The translations under genes were made by a program, and so were the position numbers. Below are positions 1 to 8,178 of a stretch of DNA of 49,994 nucleotides, piece after piece. This DNA is from Nocardia concava NBRC 100430 (GTDB lineage: Bacteria; Actinomycetota; Actinomycetes; Mycobacteriales; Mycobacteriaceae), in assembly GCF_000308815.1 (NCBI RefSeq), contig NZ_BAFX01000046.1, forward strand, positions 1 through 49,994, given 5' to 3'. Under the pieces are notes generated by a model. It was not told the origin of the DNA and searched no databases. It saw only the letters and a list, made by a program, of their open reading frames with translations. Numbering within the stretch: position 1 is the first letter of the stretch; every line of letters starts with the position of its first letter.

Positions 1-3000
1 TGGGCGACGGTTGGGCCAGCCACGTCACCGCCGAGGTCTCCCTCGGCACCCGTGAGGGCGCTTCCGTGCGCGGTGGCGACCTGGGCGGCCTTGTCTCCGG
101 CGGACTTTCGGACGCCGCGTCCGTGGACGCCGCCATCGACGCCGCCGTGCAGGCCGTGGCCGCGCGCCGCGGGATCGCGGTCTCCATGCCGTCCGCCGGT
201 GGCGGTGCGGGTGGCGCGACCGTCGACGCCGCCGCGTTGGGCGAGTTCACCGAGCAGATCACCGGCCGCGACGGCGTGCTGGCGCAGGCCGCCCGGGTGA
301 TCCTGGAATCGCTCGGCCACGCCGAGCAGGCGTCCGCGCCGGAGGCCACCACCGACACCCTGGTGGATCTGGTCTCGGCCGAATTGGGTTCGGACTGGCC
401 GCGACTCGTCGCGCCCGCCTTCGATGCCCGCAAGGCCGTGCTCATCGATGACCGGTGGGCGAGCGCCCGTGAGGATCTGGCCCGCCTGTGGTTCGGCAAC
501 GACGGCTCGCTGCCGGCCGAGCCCGAGGTGGACGGCTTCCACGGCGCCGGTGTAGCCGTTGCGGCACAGGCCAACTGGTGGCGCAACCGCGCCATGAAGC
601 AGGCCCGCTCGGTGCTGGCCGGCGTCTACGGCGCGATCGCCGAGGCCGCGCTGCGCACCGAGGAGACCGGTGCCTGGTCCTCCGACATCGCCGTGATCAC
701 CGGCGCCAGCAAGGGTTCCATCGCGGCGGCGGCCACCGGCCGCCTGCTCGCGGGCGGTGCGACCGTGGTCGTCACCACCTCCAAGCTGGACGACGAACGC
801 CTGGGCTTCTACAAGCAGCTCTACCGCGACAATGCCCGCAACGGCGCCGCCCTGTGGGTGGTTCCGGCGAACATGGCCTCCTACAGCGACATCGACGCCC
901 TCATCGAGTGGGTCGGCACCGAGCAGGTCGACAATGCCGGTGGCGCGAAGGTTCTCGTCAAGGAGGCGATGACCCCCACGCTGCTGCTGCCGTTCGCCGC
1001 GCCCCGCGTGGCCGGTGACATGTCCGACGCGGGCGCCCGCGCCGAGATGGAAATGCGCGTGCTGCTCTGGTCGGTGGAGCGCCTCATCGGCGGTCTGTCC
1101 AAGATCGGTGCGGACCACGATGTGGACGCGAAACTGCATGTGGTGCTGCCGGGTTCGCCCAACCGCGGCATGTTCGGCGGGGACGGCGCCTACGGCGAGT
1201 CCAAGGCCGCCCTGGATGCCATCGTCGCCAAGTGGCGCGCGGAGAAGTCCTGGTCGGAGCGGGTCACCCTGGTGCACGCGCTGATCGGCTGGGTGCGCGG
1301 CACCGGCCTCATGGGCGGCAACGACCCGCTGGTCGAGGCCGTCGAGAAGGCGGGCGTGCACACCTGGTCCACGCTGCAGATGGCCGACGAGCTGCTCAAG
1401 TGGTGCACCTCGCGGGCCCGCGTCGTGACCGCGGCCGGACCGCAGCAGATCGACCTCACCGGCGGTCTCGCCGGGGCGAAGCTGGATCTGCCGGAACTGG
1501 CCCGGGAAGCACGGGAACAGGCCGAGGCCGCTGCCGCCGAGGAGTCGGAAGGCACTGACGGCGCGACCATTTCGGCGCTCCCGGCTCCGCCGACCCTGTC
1601 CTCCAAGCTGCCGACCCCCGAATGGGGTTCGGTCACCGCCGATCTCGACGACATGGTCGTCATCGTCGGCGCGGGCGAGCTCGGCCCCTACGGCTCGGCG
1701 CGCACCCGCTTCGAGATCGAGGTCTCCGATCAGCTCTCCGCCGCGGGCGTGCTCGAGCTGGCCTGGACCACCGGCCTGGTCACCTGGGAGAACGATCCCA
1801 AGCCGGGCTGGTACGACACCGAATCCGGTGAGTACGTCGAGGAATCCGAGATCGCGGACCGCTACCACGACACCGTGGTGGAGCGCTGCGGCGTGCGCCG
1901 CTACGGCGACGACGGCGCCATGATCGACAACACCGCCCCGCTGCTCACCTCGGTGTTCCTGGACAAGGACCTCACCTTCGTGGTCAACAGCGAGGCCGAG
2001 GCGCGCGCCTTCTACTCCGCCAACCCGGAGCAGACGGTCGTCACCCCGGTCGAGGGCACCGGCGACTGGCAGGTGATCCGCAAGGCGGGCACCGAGATTC
2101 GGGTGCCGCGCAAGGCCAAGCTCTCGCGCACCGTCGGCGGCCAGATCCCCACCGGCTGGGATCCCACCAAGTGGGGCATCTCCGCCGATATGGCCGGCTC
2201 CATCGACCGGGTCGCGCTGTGGAACATCGTCTGCACCGTGGACGCGTTCCTGAGCTCCGGCTTCAGCCCGGCCGAACTCATGAGCTGGGTGCACCCGGCC
2301 ATGGTCGCCAACACCCAGGGCACCGGCATGGGCGGCATGTCCTCGATGCGCTCGCTCTACATCGACAACCTGCTCGGTGAGCCGCGCGCCAACGACATCC
2401 TCCAGGAGGCGCTGCCCAACGTCGCTCTGGCGCACGTGGTTCAGAGCTACGTCGGCTCCTACGGCGGCATGATCCACCCGGTCGCGGCCTGCGCGACCGC
2501 GGCGGTCTCCGTCGAGGAGGGCGTGGACAAGATCAAGCTCGGCAAGGCCGACCTGGTGGTCGCCGGCGGCTACGACGATCTCGGCATCGAGGGCATCGTG
2601 GGCTTCGGCGACATGTCGGCCACCGCCGACTCGGCGGCCATGTCCGCCAAGGGCATCAGCGACCGGTACTTCTCCCGGGCCAACGACCGTCGCCGCGGCG
2701 GCTTCGTCGAATCCATGGGCGGCGGAACGGTTCTGCTGGCTCGCGGCACCGTGGCCCTCGAGATGGGTCTGCCGGTGCTGGGTGTCGTCGCCTTCGCGCA
2801 GTCCTTCGCCGACGGCGTGCACACCTCCATCCCGGCCCCCGGCCTGGGTGCGCTGGGCGCCGGTCGCGGTGGCCCGGAGTCCAAGCTGGCCAAGGAACTC
2901 GGCAAACTCGGCGTCAGCCCGGACGAGATCGCGGTGGTGTCCAAGCATGACACCTCCACCGCCGCGAACGATCCCAACGAGTCCGAGCTGCACGAGCGGC

Positions 3001-3581
3001 TGGCCACCTCCATCGGCCGCTCGGAAGGCGCTCCGCTGTTCGTGATTTCGCAGAAGACCCTCACCGGTCACGCGAAGGGCGGCGCGGCGGCCTTCCAGAT
3101 GATCGGGCTGTGCCAGGTGCTCGAGCAGGGCGTCATCCCGCCCAACCGCAGCCTGGACTGCGTGGACGAGAAGATGGCCCAGTACCCGCACCTGGTGTGG
3201 CTGCGCGAGGCGCTGGCCGTGGGAGATCGCTTCCCGCTCAAGGCCGGTCTGGTCACCTCGCTCGGCTTCGGCCACGTGTCCGGCCTGGTCGCCATCGTGC
3301 ACCCGCAGGCGTTCGTCGAGGCCATCGCCGACGCCGAACAGCGAGAGGCGTACCAGCGCAAGGCCGAAGAGCGTCAGCTCAATGGCCGCCAGCGCTTCGC
3401 CGAGGCCATGTGCGGCGGGGCCCCGCTGTACGAGCGGCCCGCCGACCGCCGCCTGGGCGGGGACGGCACCCCGGCCAAGAAGTCGCGCCAGCTCGAGGCC
3501 GACGTGCTGCTCTCGCAGCAGGCGCGGCTGGGTTCGGACGCGGTCTACGTGGCGGTGCCGAAAGGCCCGGCCTGCCAGTAG
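1..3581 (+). CDS. fas: Type I fatty acid synthase, C-terminal part (ACP-end/KR/KS), 5' end outside window
   Basis: The frame is open from base 3, so this is the last roughly 1,190 residues of a protein that in mycobacteria is about 3,000 residues long. A ketoreductase comes first: the nucleotide-binding motif GASKGSIA is encoded near 699-722 and the catalytic YGESK near 1191-1205. A ketosynthase follows, with the active-site Cys in HPVAACATAAVS (codon 2490-2492) and the two histidine blocks SKHDTSTAANDPNE (about 2940) and KTLTGHAKGG (about 3058). FAS-I makes the C16-C26 acyl-CoA primers for membrane lipids and mycolic acids in the cytosol. Its carrier domain needs a phosphopantetheinyl transferase, and acpS is the next gene on the same strand. 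The reading frame is intact in the window. Identity is nearly certain; only the N-terminal domains cannot be seen. Confidence 0.97.
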   Translation, partial: GDGWASHVTAEVSLGTREGASVRGGDLGGLVSGGLSDAASVDAAIDAAVQAVAARRGIAVSMPSAGGGAGGATVDAAALGEFTEQITGRDGVLAQAARVILESLGHAEQASAPEATTDTLVDLVSAELGSDWPRLVAPAFDARKAVLIDDRWASAREDLARLWFGNDGSLPAEPEVDGFHGAGVAVAAQANWWRNRAMKQARSVLAGVYGAIAEAALRTEETGAWSSDIAVITGASKGSIAAAATGRLLAGGATVVVTTSKLDDERLGFYKQLYRDNARNGAALWVVPANMASYSDIDALIEWVGTEQVDNAGGAKVLVKEAMTPTLLLPFAAPRVAGDMSDAGARAEMEMRVLLWSVERLIGGLSKIGADHDVDAKLHVVLPGSPNRGMFGGDGAYGESKAALDAIVAKWRAEKSWSERVTLVHALIGWVRGTGLMGGNDPLVEAVEKAGVHTWSTLQMADELLKWCTSRARVVTAAGPQQIDLTGGLAGAKLDLPELAREAREQAEAAAAEESEGTDGATISALPAPPTLSSKLPTPEWGSVTADLDDMVVIVGAGELGPYGSARTRFEIEVSDQLSAAGVLELAWTTGLVTWENDPKPGWYDTESGEYVEESEIADRYHDTVVERCGVRRYGDDGAMIDNTAPLLTSVFLDKDLTFVVNSEAEARAFYSANPEQTVVTPVEGTGDWQVIRKAGTEIRVPRKAKLSRTVGGQIPTGWDPTKWGISADMAGSIDRVALWNIVCTVDAFLSSGFSPAELMSWVHPAMVANTQGTGMGGMSSMRSLYIDNLLGEPRANDILQEALPNVALAHVVQSYVGSYGGMIHPVAACATAAVSVEEGVDKIKLGKADLVVAGGYDDLGIEGIVGFGDMSATADSAAMSAKGISDRYFSRANDRRRGGFVESMGGGTVLLARGTVALEMGLPVLGVVAFAQSFADGVHTSIPAPGLGALGAGRGGPESKLAKELGKLGVSPDEIAVVSKHDTSTAANDPNESELHERLATSIGRSEGAPLFVISQKTLTGHAKGGAAAFQMIGLCQVLEQGVIPPNRSLDCVDEKMAQYPHLVWLREALAVGDRFPLKAGLVTSLGFGHVSGLVAIVHPQAFVEAIADAEQREAYQRKAEERQLNGRQRFAEAMCGGAPLYERPADRRLGGDGTPAKKSRQLEADVLLSQQARLGSDAVYVAVPKGPACQ

Positions 3582-3623
3582 AAATGACGGGTCTACCGGA
3601 AAGTAGCTCACGGTAGGTCTGAC

Positions 3624-3677
3624 ACGGCGGGCTCGCACCCTGTATCTCTTGATGAGTGCACGGCGCGAGCCCGCCGT
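3624..3677 (+). terminator. Long inverted repeat between fas and acpS
   Basis: Two perfectly complementary 13-base arms (3624-3636 and 3665-3677) enclose a 28-base loop. No T-run follows, so this is not a classical intrinsic terminator. It may attenuate transcription or mark an RNA processing or stability point between the large fas message and acpS. It lies 35 bases upstream of the acpS start codon. Confidence 0.45.
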
Positions 3678-3711
3678 TCCATGTCAACGACCAGACTAGG
3701 AGTCCCACACT

Positions 3712-4134
3712 GTGACGATCCTGGGTATCGGCCTGGACTTGGTCACCATCTCCGAGTTCGCCGAGCAAATGGAACGCACCGGAACCACCATGCTCCGGGA
3801 GAGTTTCACCGCGGGAGAGCGGCGTTACTGCCAGAGCAAGGGCACCGATCCGGCGCGCAGCTACGCCATCCGCTGGGCGGCCAAGGAGGCGGTCATCAAG
3901 GCGTGGGCGTCGTCCCGCTTCGCCCGCAGCCCGCAGATCGGGGACAACCCGTACCCCTTGATCGAGGTCGTCAACGACGCCTGGGGACGGCCCAGCATCA
4001 AATTGCACGGGCTGGCAGCGGAATTCCTGCCCCGGGTGCGAGTTCACCTGTCGCTCACCCACGATGGCGATACGGCGGCCGCGATGGTGGTGCTGGAGGA
4101 TCCGGGCGAACTAGCCGACCTGATGCGCGACTGA
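3712..4134 (+). CDS. acpS: Holo-[acyl-carrier-protein] synthase
   Basis: This 140-residue protein has the normal AcpS length. It transfers 4'-phosphopantetheine from CoA to the carrier-protein serine. The first Mg-binding block GIGLDLV supplies Asp9, and the second block RWAAKEAVIKAW supplies Glu59. The GTG start is chosen because an AGGAG site lies about ten bases upstream and because the family begins exactly at the GIGLDLV strand. It follows fas by 130 bases on the same strand, an arrangement conserved in mycobacteria, so its main substrate is presumably the ACP domain of FAS-I. The carrier protein at 39825-40127 is a further possible client; no other phosphopantetheinyl transferase is visible in the window. 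Confidence 0.95.
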   Translation: MTILGIGLDLVTISEFAEQMERTGTTMLRESFTAGERRYCQSKGTDPARSYAIRWAAKEAVIKAWASSRFARSPQIGDNPYPLIEVVNDAWGRPSIKLHGLAAEFLPRVRVHLSLTHDGDTAAAMVVLEDPGELADLMRD

Positions 4135-4139
4135 ACCCG

Positions 4140-4200
4140 TCGTCATTCCGGCGTGTGAACCCCTCGTCATTCCGGCGTGCTTTTGGCCGGAATCTACTCC
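4140..4200. repeat. Partial copy of a palindromic intergenic element (copy A)
   Basis: The 16-base unit TCGTCATTCCGGCGTG occurs twice (4140-4155 and 4164-4179). The second unit continues with CTTTTGGCCGGAATCTACTCC. This equals one arm of the full elements at 6479-6554 and 8647-8728, so copy A is a half element with a duplicated tip. It sits in the gap between the convergent acpS and TetR genes. Confidence 0.8.
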
Positions 4201-4832
4201 GGATCGAAAGTCGTGCGCTGCCCGCCCGACCGCGATTCCTTTTCCGCGATCAGCAGATACGCCACCATGAGTCGCTTGAGCTCGGCGACGGCGTCCTCGT
4301 GGGCGAGGCCGTCCTGCACCGAGAAATTCAGCATCGAGTACACGACGTGCACCAGCACCTGCGCCATCATCGAGCGACGGCCGCGGGGGGTGCGGGGCAT
4401 GAGCGGACGCAGCATCTGCGCGACCGCCTCGGCGAATTCCTTCTCGTGGATGGCGCCGGTCGCCCGCGTCGAGGGGGTGGACTGCATGGCCAGCCACACC
4501 TCGCGCCGTGACGGGTCGGTCATCCACAGATCCGCCAGGTGATCGACGAGCTGGGTCATGTGCCGAAGCCAGTCCATGGACGGGATCTCGCCGTGGAAAT
4601 CGGCCAGCTCCTGTGAAACCGCCACCAGGTCTTGGCGATTCAGCTCGCAGACGATGACGTACTTGTTGGCGAAGAACTGGTAGAGAGTGCCGATCGGCAC
4701 TTCGGCGCGGGCCGCCACCTCTTCGCAGGTGAACGATTCGAACCCGACCTCGACGAGTAATTCCCGGGAAGCCTGCAACAGGGCGTCGAACTTGCGTTTT
4801 GATCGTTCCTGCGTCGGGCGGCGACGGGGCAT
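4194..4832 (-). CDS. TetR-family transcriptional regulator
   Basis: A 212-residue protein with a basic N-terminus (MPRRRPTQERSKRKF) and a TetR helix-turn-helix at about residues 35-60 (CEEVAARAEVPIGTLYQFF). An all-helical ligand/dimer domain follows. The ATG at 4832 is chosen because AGGAG stands 5 bases upstream and because the upstream part of the open frame is low-complexity Arg/Ser/Thr sequence with no family match. It is divergent from the ATPase-fold-like gene at 5097 and convergent with acpS. An imperfectly spaced TGACAC/GTGTCA dyad (4942-4968) in the divergent gap is a weak candidate for its operator. The ligand is unknown. It does not resemble the mycobacterial FasR sequence as I remember it. 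Confidence 0.88.
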   Translation of the reverse strand: MPRRRPTQERSKRKFDALLQASRELLVEVGFESFTCEEVAARAEVPIGTLYQFFANKYVIVCELNRQDLVAVSQELADFHGEIPSMDWLRHMTQLVDHLADLWMTDPSRREVWLAMQSTPSTRATGAIHEKEFAEAVAQMLRPLMPRTPRGRRSMMAQVLVHVVYSMLNFSVQDGLAHEDAVAELKRLMVAYLLIAEKESRSGGQRTTFDPE

Positions 4833-5096
4833 CAGCTCCTGTGGGTCGTCCTGCAGCTCCAACGCAGGGTCCGGTCGTCGCGTCGACCTGGCTCCCGTGC
4901 GTGCTTCCACGCTGAACAGCCTACGGGTAGCGACACGCGCATGACACGCTGCGGTACTTCGTGTGTCACCCGATCGCACCCATCCGAGCCGCCTTCGGCG
5001 CCGAACACCCATCGCAGCTGCGTCTCAGCTGCGGGGTCTCGGGAATTCTTCGCCCTCGTGTTCATAGCCCAGGATGACGACGTTGGAAGGCTGATT
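4833..5096. promoter_or_regulatory. Divergent intergenic region (TetR / 5097 gene)
   Basis: This 264-base gap must hold both promoters. It contains a TGACAC (4942-4947) / GTGTCA (4963-4968) inverted pair with a 15-base spacer. A GGAAGG site at 5086-5091 serves the gene at 5097. I see no other clear signal. Confidence 0.35.
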
Positions 5097-6422
5097 GTGG
5101 TTGCTTCTGCCCCTATTCGTTCCGCGGTGACCATCGGCGTCGCCACCGAGCGCGGCACGGTCCGCGCGGTGGCCCTGGCTGATGGCGGAGACAAACTGAC
5201 CGAGCGCGTGGTGCTCGAGCGTGTCGTGCCGATCACCGGAGATACGAAGGCCGACTTGGCCGTCGCGGTGGAGGCGGTGATGGAGGAGGTCGCCGACCGG
5301 ATCGGCGCGGATCGGGAGATTCTCGGCGCGGCCGTCGCGTATCGGGACGCGGCCGAGCGGCGGGCCATCGTGACCAAGCTGGCCGCGGGGCCGTGGCACG
5401 ACGCCTCCCTGGTGTCGGCCAAGGCCGCGCACCTCGCGGTGGCGCGGGCCATGACCTGGGTGGACGAATTCGAGGATCTGGCGATCTGCGAGGTGGTGCC
5501 GGGCTTCCAGGCGTTCTCGCTCATCTCGCCGGATCGGGGGCGGGTGCTGGCCGCGGTGACGCTGAGCGGCGGCGCGGCCACCGAGGAGGCCATGCGCACG
5601 GCCGTCACGGCGGCGTGGGACCAGTTCGACGCGGCCGGGGTGAAGCCGGACGCGGTGGTGCTGATCGGTTCGGCCGCAACCGAACCCGCGGTGGTGGCGG
5701 CGTTGGAGTCGGGCTTCGGCGCGCCCGTCATTCCGTGCGGGGTCGCGGCGGTCGCGCCCGCCATCGGGGCGGCGCTGGCGGCACTGCCGGAGGCCGAGTT
5801 CGCGGGGGAGGCGGCCGAGCGGATTCGCCGGGCGCGCGGCACCGCGGCGCTGTTCGCGGCGGCCAGCGTGCTGGCGGGCGGGCTGGTCGCGGGCGGAGTC
5901 TATGCGGCGGGCAGCGATTCGAAGAAGGTGCCGCAGCCGATGCTCATCGACTCGCGGGTGTCCGCCGACGCGCGCAATACGGGTGGCGAGCATCAGGTCG
6001 GCGATCCGTCCGCGCCCGCGCCCGAAAGCGGTTCGGCCGGGGGCATCCTGGACGGGACGCCCGGCATGGTCACCCCGACCGACGCGGTCGCCCCGAACTC
6101 CGAACCGCAGCCCGCGCCCGAATTGCAGCCCGGCGATATGGTGACCATCGACCCGGCCACCCTCAACTGGGGCCCGCACTCGGAGAAGCCCGGCGCGCAT
6201 CCGCGTCCGCTGATCAAGGCTCAGCCCGAGCCGGAGGTCAACTCGAATCCGGAGTCGATCATCCCGGCCCCCACCCACGCGGTCGGATCGCCGACCGAAG
6301 GTGGTCTGTTCCCCGGCGAACTCGCGCCGCCCCCGTTAGGCAGCCCCGAGTTCTCCTCGTGGTGGGACAACCACTGGCGCATGATGCTCCAGTGGGCCGC
6401 GCAGATGATGCCGAAGGTGTAG
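5097..6422 (+). CDS. Membrane-anchored protein with possible actin/Hsp70-like N-terminal domain and proline-rich C-terminus
   Basis: A 441-residue protein of no firm family. Residues about 1-240 begin AVTIGVATERGTVRAVAL and continue with alternating strand-helix segments and small-residue turns (LSGGAATEEA, LIGSAATEP). This is reminiscent of the degenerate ASKHA-type proteins (DUF7159-like) common in mycobacteria and nocardiae. A single hydrophobic helix follows at about residues 248-272, then about 170 residues rich in Pro, Ala, Glu and Ser. This predicts a cytosolic domain, one membrane pass and an extended outer tail. The GTG start is supported by GGAAGG six bases upstream; longer starts read through low-complexity sequence. 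A peptidase-type gene occupies the equivalent place in M. tuberculosis, so this gene is a local replacement. Function unknown. Confidence 0.75.
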   Translation: MVASAPIRSAVTIGVATERGTVRAVALADGGDKLTERVVLERVVPITGDTKADLAVAVEAVMEEVADRIGADREILGAAVAYRDAAERRAIVTKLAAGPWHDASLVSAKAAHLAVARAMTWVDEFEDLAICEVVPGFQAFSLISPDRGRVLAAVTLSGGAATEEAMRTAVTAAWDQFDAAGVKPDAVVLIGSAATEPAVVAALESGFGAPVIPCGVAAVAPAIGAALAALPEAEFAGEAAERIRRARGTAALFAAASVLAGGLVAGGVYAAGSDSKKVPQPMLIDSRVSADARNTGGEHQVGDPSAPAPESGSAGGILDGTPGMVTPTDAVAPNSEPQPAPELQPGDMVTIDPATLNWGPHSEKPGAHPRPLIKAQPEPEVNSNPESIIPAPTHAVGSPTEGGLFPGELAPPPLGSPEFSSWWDNHWRMMLQWAAQMMPKV

Positions 6423-6446
6423 CGCGCGTTCCGACATTGCTGACAT

Positions 6447-6478
6447 GGACCCCCGGTTCCTGAAAAGGCCGGGGGTCC
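6447..6478 (+). terminator. Hairpin downstream of 5097-6422 gene
   Basis: Ten-base GC-rich arms GGACCCCCGG (6447-6456) and CCGGGGGTCC (6469-6478) enclose a 12-base loop. No T-run follows; the sequence runs straight into the palindromic element copy B. Confidence 0.55.
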
Positions 6479-6554
6479 CGTCATTCCGGCGTGTTTTTGG
6501 CCGGAATCCACTCTGGTCGGTGTGGATCCCGGCCAAAAGCATGCCGGGATGACG
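6479..6554. repeat. Palindromic intergenic element, full copy B
   Basis: Two 33-base arms (6479-6511 and 6522-6554) are near-complementary around a 10-base loop. Each arm also holds its own small dyad (ATTCCGGC...GCCGGAAT type), so the element can fold as one long hairpin or two short ones. It fills the gap between the convergent 5097 gene and bcp. Read on the other strand it matches copy C almost base for base outside the loop. Confidence 0.88.
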
Positions 6555-6560
6555 AGGGGG

Positions 6561-7034
6561 TCAGACCGACAGGTCGCGGCGGAGCTTCGCCACGTGGCCG
6601 GTGGCCTTCACGTTGTACTGGGCGACCTCGATCTTCCCGTTCTCGTCGACCAGGAAGGTGGAGCGGATGACGCCGGTGACCTTCTTGCCGTACATCATCT
6701 TCTCGCCGAAGGCGCCGTACGCGCCGAGCACTTCCTTGTCCGGGTCGGACAGCAGCGGGAAGGTCAGCTTCTCGTTGTCCCGGAACTTGGCCAGCTTGGC
6801 GGGCTTGTCGGGGGAGATGCCGACGACCTCGATGCCCGCGCCCTCGAGCTCGGCCAGGTTGTCGCGGAAGTCGCAGGCCTGCTTGGTGCAGCCGGGGGTG
6901 CTGGCGGCCGGGTAGAAGTAGACGATCACCTTGCGGCCGCGGTAGTCCGACAGCGAGACGTCCTTGCCGTCGGCGTCGGGCAGCGTGAAGGCGGGGGCGG
7001 TGTCGCCGGGACTGAGTCGGTGATTCTCGGTCAT
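6561..7034 (-). CDS. bcp: Thioredoxin-dependent peroxiredoxin (BCP/PrxQ type)
   Basis: A 157-residue peroxiredoxin. The catalytic loop YPAASTPGCTKQACDFRD carries the peroxidatic Cys49 and, five residues on, the resolving Cys54, the hallmark of the BCP/PrxQ subgroup that forms an intramolecular disulfide. The thioredoxin fold is otherwise complete (VVGISPD, STFLVDENG). It reduces H2O2 and organic hydroperoxides in the cytosol with thioredoxin as donor. It is convergent with the membrane-anchored protein gene and divergent from the DUF3618 gene, the same pairing as M. tuberculosis bcp (Rv2521) and Rv2520c. Confidence 0.95.
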   Translation of the reverse strand: MTENHRLSPGDTAPAFTLPDADGKDVSLSDYRGRKVIVYFYPAASTPGCTKQACDFRDNLAELEGAGIEVVGISPDKPAKLAKFRDNEKLTFPLLSDPDKEVLGAYGAFGEKMMYGKKVTGVIRSTFLVDENGKIEVAQYNVKATGHVAKLRRDLSV

Positions 7035-7193
7035 GCCGCCACGCTAGTCGACGGGCTCGAGCCGGTGTTGGCGATACACTCCTGAGCAGGTCGGCTCGCC
7101 CGCTCTCCGCGTCGTCTCGATGCGGGAGTCGCCGTGCGACCGGCCCCGAGACGACAACGCCGCCCAGCGCGGCTATCCAGACAGGAGTGTGAC

Positions 7194-7418
7194 GTGGCGA
7201 GAGACACCGAGGCGATCGAGCACGAGATCGAGGCCGCCCGCAACCGGCTCGCAAGCACCCTCGACGAACTCGCGGTCCGCGCCGACCCGCAGCGGCTGGC
7301 CGACAACGCCAAGCAGTCGTTCGTGGCCAAGGTCAACGAGCCCAAGATCAAGTACAGCCTCATCGGCGCCGGCGCCCTGATCGTGGGACTCGTCGTCCTC
7401 AAGATCGTCCGCCGTTGA
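7194..7418 (+). CDS. DUF3618 small membrane protein
   Basis: A 74-residue protein. Residues 1-50 form a charged helical region typical of DUF3618 (DTEAIEHEIEAARNRLASTL). A single C-terminal membrane helix follows (about residues 52-70, LIGAGALIVGLVVLKI), ending in a positive KIVRR-type tail, so the N-terminus is probably cytosolic. The GTG start has AGGAG at the right distance (about 7183). Similar proteins sit next to bcp in mycobacteria; the function is not established. It ends just before a strong terminator. Confidence 0.85.
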   Translation: MARDTEAIEHEIEAARNRLASTLDELAVRADPQRLADNAKQSFVAKVNEPKIKYSLIGAGALIVGLVVLKIVRR

Positions 7419-7439
7419 GCTGAATCAGCTTCCAACGCC

Positions 7440-7478
7440 ATGCGGCCCGGTCCGAAAGGACCGGGCCGCATTTGGCTT
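7440..7478 (+). terminator. Intrinsic terminator between convergent genes
   Basis: Perfect 14-base arms (7440-7453, 7458-7471) with a GAAA tetraloop, followed by TTTGGCTTTTT. It serves the DUF3618 gene and may act in both directions for the excalibur protein gene. Confidence 0.9.
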
Positions 7479-7485
7479 TTTGGGG

Positions 7486-7791
7486 CTAGACCGTCGGGCA
7501 AGCCATGCCGGTGCCGTCCGGGTCGAGGTGCGGGCTGTAGCCCGGCTGCCCGCGGAAGAGCGGGGCGACGCCGGCCGCACGAGCCTGGTCGCAGTTCTGG
7601 TAGACCGGACCGCCGGCGGAGCCGGTCTGGGTCAGGCCCGCCGAACCGGTCGCGGCGGAACCGGTGTCGATGGCGGACGAACCGGTGCCGGAGGAACCGG
7701 TCGGGACGTCGGCGTAGGCGACGGCGGTCTGGGCTGCGATGGTCGTCAAGCCCGCGACGCTGGCGGTGACGAGAAGCCGGCGAACGTTCAT
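7486..7791 (-). CDS. Small secreted protein with excalibur calcium-binding domain
   Basis: A 101-residue preprotein. Residues 1-28 look like a Sec signal peptide (MNVRRLLVTASVAGLT ... AVAYA), so the mature protein is exported. A Ser/Gly/Thr-rich linker leads to a C-terminal excalibur motif: a Cys in QNCDQARAAG, then the Ca-binding loop DPDGTGMAC. In this family the two cysteines pair and the Asp-rich loop binds calcium. The ATG at 7791 is selected because GAGGAA lies just upstream and because it places the signal peptide at the N-terminus. The precise role of such secreted excalibur proteins is unknown. Confidence 0.85.
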   Translation of the reverse strand: MNVRRLLVTASVAGLTTIAAQTAVAYADVPTGSSGTGSSAIDTGSAATGSAGLTQTGSAGGPVYQNCDQARAAGVAPLFRGQPGYSPHLDPDGTGMACPTV

Positions 7792-8178
7792 GTATTCCTC
7801 AATGTCGGCGCAATAGGGTGGTAACTGGCCCGGTTCGGCGCGGATTGCCACCGCCGCCGCAGCGATCACGGCGCGGTGACCGGTCCGGGCTCGGCGTCGA
7901 GTGTTCTGGCGCAACGTTGCATTGTCAACCGGATGGGCTATCCATCCAGGTGGATTAGGGGATTTGCCCCGAACGCCGGAACCTCCACTGCCGGAATATG
8001 TCTCATTCGTCCTGTACGGAAATGCGTTCCCGCATTGATGATTTCCGCCAGAACTACGCAAATCGAACCGTCAACACTGTACGACAGTGTGCACTCCGAG
8101 GGTCGCTCCGATTCGCCATGAGATTCCTGTGATATCTCATGGTGTCCGTGTCAACTAACCGTCGATACTATGGATGCC
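7792..8178. promoter_or_regulatory. Long divergent intergenic region with several dyads
   Basis: This 387-base region between the excalibur protein and MarR genes has no convincing coding potential and lower GC than its surroundings. It holds GGATGG/CCATCC (7931-7936, 7942-7947), a perfect 7-base dyad ACACTGT-acg-ACAGTGT (8074-8090) and a 9-base dyad CCATGAGAT/ATCTCATGG (8116-8124, 8134-8142). A TACTAT -10-like hexamer lies at 8165-8170. The last two dyads are likely operators for the MarR gene. Confidence 0.55.

Noticed and set aside
4942..4968. TGACAC/GTGTCA as a firm TetR operator
   Set aside because: Arms are only six bases and the 15-base spacer is not supported by further symmetry; kept only as a weak note.
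7876..8121. Small plus-strand open frame in the long gap before the MarR gene
   Set aside because: No ribosome site, no recognisable domain, and it contains the dyads expected of a regulatory region.
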